Source: Deroplatys truncata (lineage: Eukaryota; Arthropoda; Insecta; Mantodea; Mantidae). From it: a stretch of DNA of 64,000 bases. The notes below the pieces were generated by a model. That model made no database searches and was not told the DNA's origin. It worked only from the letters and a program-made list of their open reading frames with translations. The stretch is taken from positions 495,494,190 through 495,558,189 of the forward strand of contig CM060990.1 of the NCBI GenBank assembly GCA_030765065.1. Direction: 5' to 3'. This document shows positions 62,801 to 64,000 of the stretch, in pieces. How positions within the stretch are numbered: the stretch's first letter is position 1; the number at the start of each line of letters is the position of its first letter. The translations under genes and the position numbers were made by a program.

Positions 62801-64000
62801 GTGATACATCCATTTATATGAATTTTAAGCAGTTTGAAAGAAGTGAAGTAAACGCGATTTTACACTCACTAGCAGCTAGAAAATCGAATTTCTTGACTTT
62901 TTAAAAACTCAATATTCTTGGTATATAGAGGCTTATTATGAGGTGATACATCAGTTTATATGAATTTTAAGCAGTTTAAAAGAAGTGAAGTAAACGCGAT
63001 TTTACACTCACTAGCAGCTAGAAAATCGAATTTCTTGACTTTTTAAAAACTCAGTATTCCTCGTATATATAGGCTTATTATAACGTGAAACAACCATTTA
63101 TATGATTTTTTCGAAGTTTGAAAGAAGTGAAGTAAACGCGATTTTACACTCACTAGCAGCTAGAAAATCGAATTTCTTGACTTTAGCAATACTCAGTATT
63201 TTTGGTATATAGAGGCTTACTATGAGGTGATACATTCATTTATATGATTTTTAAGCAGTTTGAAAGAAGTGAAGTAAACGCGATTTTACACTCACTAGGG
63301 GCTAGAAAATCGATTTTCTTGACTTTATGAATACTCAGTATTTTTGGTATATAGAGGCTTATTATGAGGTGATTCATTCATTTATATGATTTTTAAGCAG
63401 TTTGAAAGAAGTGAAGTAAACGCGATTTTACACTCGCTAGGGGCTAGAAAATCGATTTTCTTGACTTTTTAAAAACTCAATATTCTTGGTATATAGAGGC
63501 TTATTATGAGGGGATACATCCATTTACACGAATTTTTAGCAGTTTGAAAGCAGTGAAGTAAACGCGATTTTACACTCACTAGCAGCTAGAAAATCGAATT
63601 TCTTGACTTTTTGACTCCTCAGTATTTTTGGTATATAGAGGCTTATTATGAGGTGATACATTCATTTATATGATTTTTAAGCAGTTTAAAAGAAGTGAAG
63701 TAAACGCGATATTACAGTCGCTAGGGGCTAGAAAATCCATTTTCTTGACTTTTTAAAAACTCAATATTCTTGGTATATAGAGGCTTATTATGAGGTGATA
63801 CATCCATTTCTATGAATTTTAAGCAGTTTGAAAGAAGTGAAGTAAACGCGATTTTACACTCACTTGCAGCTAGAAAATCGAATTCTTGACTTTTTAAAAA
63901 CTCAGTATTCTTGGTATATATAGGCTTATTATAACGTGAAACAACCATTTATATGATTTTTTCGAAGTTTGAAAGAAGAGAAGTAAACGCGATTTTACAC
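53805..64000 (+). repeat. Higher-order copy C3 with the linker block included, cut by the window end
   Basis: After a short stretch resembling 51.6-52.0 kb (TTGTTATATAG, ACGTCCATTT, CAGTTGGAAAG), it follows 35.66 kb onward at offset 18,320, then C2 at offset 10,225 (for example 45,970 and 56,195), and from about 57.97 kb at 10,082 (49,663 and 59,745; 52,220 and 62,302). At the right end it has CTTGCAGCTAG and GAAAGAAGAGAAG where C1 and C2 have their fused GAAACAAGTG monomer, so it keeps what looks like the older order. Confidence 0.85.

Larger units (their letters stand above)
1..64000 (+). repeat. Satellite DNA array, ~142-bp monomer, head to tail, with nested higher-order repeats
   Basis: The monomer landmark (TT[T/C]TTGGTATATA) recurs at 1, 143, 285, 427 and 569, an exact 142-bp step, and continues to the last base with only 1-4 bp slippage per unit. 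A typical monomer has 44 G+C in 142 bp (about 31%). All copies have the same orientation. No stretch departs from the repeat, so there is no unexplained gap to annotate. Such arrays are known from centromeric, pericentromeric and subtelomeric heterochromatin of animals and plants; they usually encode nothing and serve, if at all, as chromatin substrate. Which of these locations applies cannot be read from the sequence. I do not recognise the family. The array is open at both ends, so its full length is unknown. Confidence 0.98.

Noticed and set aside
1110..63890. EcoRI-type GAATTC sites as a functional element
   Set aside because: The hexamer arises from a one-base deletion in the type-b tail (AATCGAATTTC to AATCGAATTC) and follows block inheritance; nothing suggests function.
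8049..63948. Recurring open reading frames of 64-75 codons on the minus strand
   Set aside because: They are reverse-strand readings of the satellite covering about 1.6 monomers. They recur only because the blocks recur. The monomer is 3 x 47 + 1 bp, so the frame shifts at every unit and no longer frame can form. There are no ribosome or Kozak-like contexts specific to them, and the peptides are low-information repeats of each other.
1..64000. CRISPR array
   Set aside because: There are direct repeats, but the whole 142-bp unit is repeated with no unique spacers, and units are far longer than CRISPR repeats.
1..64000. CENP-B box
   Set aside because: I looked for TTCGNNNNANNCGGG on both strands. 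TTCGAAGTTTGAAAG in the type-c sub-type and the reverse strand of the ACGGGATT variant each match only half of it. No convincing box was seen.
1..64000. Promoters from TATATA-like stretches (GGTATATAGAGG, GGTATATATAGG)
   Set aside because: They are part of every AT-rich monomer, with no adjacent gene or initiator. Low-level satellite transcription is possible but the sequence does not show it.
1..64000. Identity with the 142-bp satellite of the beetle Tenebrio molitor
   Set aside because: The length agrees, but I cannot recall that sequence reliably enough to compare, and that satellite is known as very homogeneous, unlike the three classes here. Length alone is not evidence; a direct alignment would settle it.
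1..64000. Telomeric repeats, transposon insertion, tRNA or rRNA genes
   Set aside because: No TTAGGG- or TTTAGGG-like arrays, terminal repeats, target-site duplications or RNA-gene motifs interrupt the 142-bp periodicity.
37620..64000. Large repeats as an assembly duplication artefact
   Set aside because: Copies C1, C2 and C3 carry both private and pairwise-shared variants, a different linker content and a one-monomer length difference, which a simple assembly duplication would not give. Raw reads would still be needed to exclude local collapse.

Overview
The whole 64 kb window is one uninterrupted satellite-DNA array. A unit of about 142 bp is repeated head to tail in one orientation from the first base to the last, roughly 450 copies, with no single-copy sequence between them. 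I see no protein gene, tRNA, rRNA, transposon, CRISPR array or other inserted element. The array runs off both ends. This architecture (AT-rich monomer near nucleosome length, about 31% G+C, with nested higher-order repeats) points to eukaryotic constitutive heterochromatin, most likely centromeric or pericentromeric, less likely subtelomeric. I do not recognise the satellite family and cannot name the organism.

Monomers fall into three main classes. They differ in the head (first ~50 bp) and in the tail (about bp 90-142). Type a has TATAGAGGCTTATTATGAGG then ACATTC, with tail CTCGCTAGGGGC/ATCCATTTT. Type b has ACATCC and TGAATTTTAAG, with tail CTCACTAGCAGC/ATCGAATTTC. Type c has TATATATAGGCTTATTATAA then ACAACC, with tail CTCACTAGGGGC/ATCGATTTTC. 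They tend to follow one another as a-b-c, giving a frequent 426-bp trimer, with extra or hybrid monomers between trimers. A central block ending GAAAGAAGTGAAGTAAAC is nearly invariant in all classes.

Layout. The left part (1 to about 20.3 kb) is a patchwork of short segmental duplications of 2, 3, 5, 6, 11, 12 and 18 monomers; the segment 1-2.4 kb reappears at 16.6-18.6 kb. From about 20.3 to 35.4 kb a block of 52-54 monomers occurs twice in tandem (spacing 7,665 bp over most of its length). After a linker of about 2 kb, a 57-monomer block of 8,095 bp occurs at about 37.62-45.71 kb and again at 45.71-53.80 kb. A third copy (from about 54 kb to the end) also carries a second copy of the linker, so it is spaced 10,225 bp, then 10,082 bp, from the previous one. 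Private and shared variants indicate that copies 2 and 3 are closest relatives.

The window is best read as a record of recombination. Several unequal-exchange joints, three single-monomer deletions and one conversion-like patch can be placed to within tens of bases using diagnostic variants. The right half is more regular, and so probably more recently amplified, than the left. No gene-based biological system is present; what is notable is the nested repeat structure, a dyad-symmetric motif kept in all monomer classes, and CG/CA variation that may reflect cytosine methylation. All coordinates of repeat blocks are from reading by eye and are approximate to about one monomer unless a narrower interval is given.
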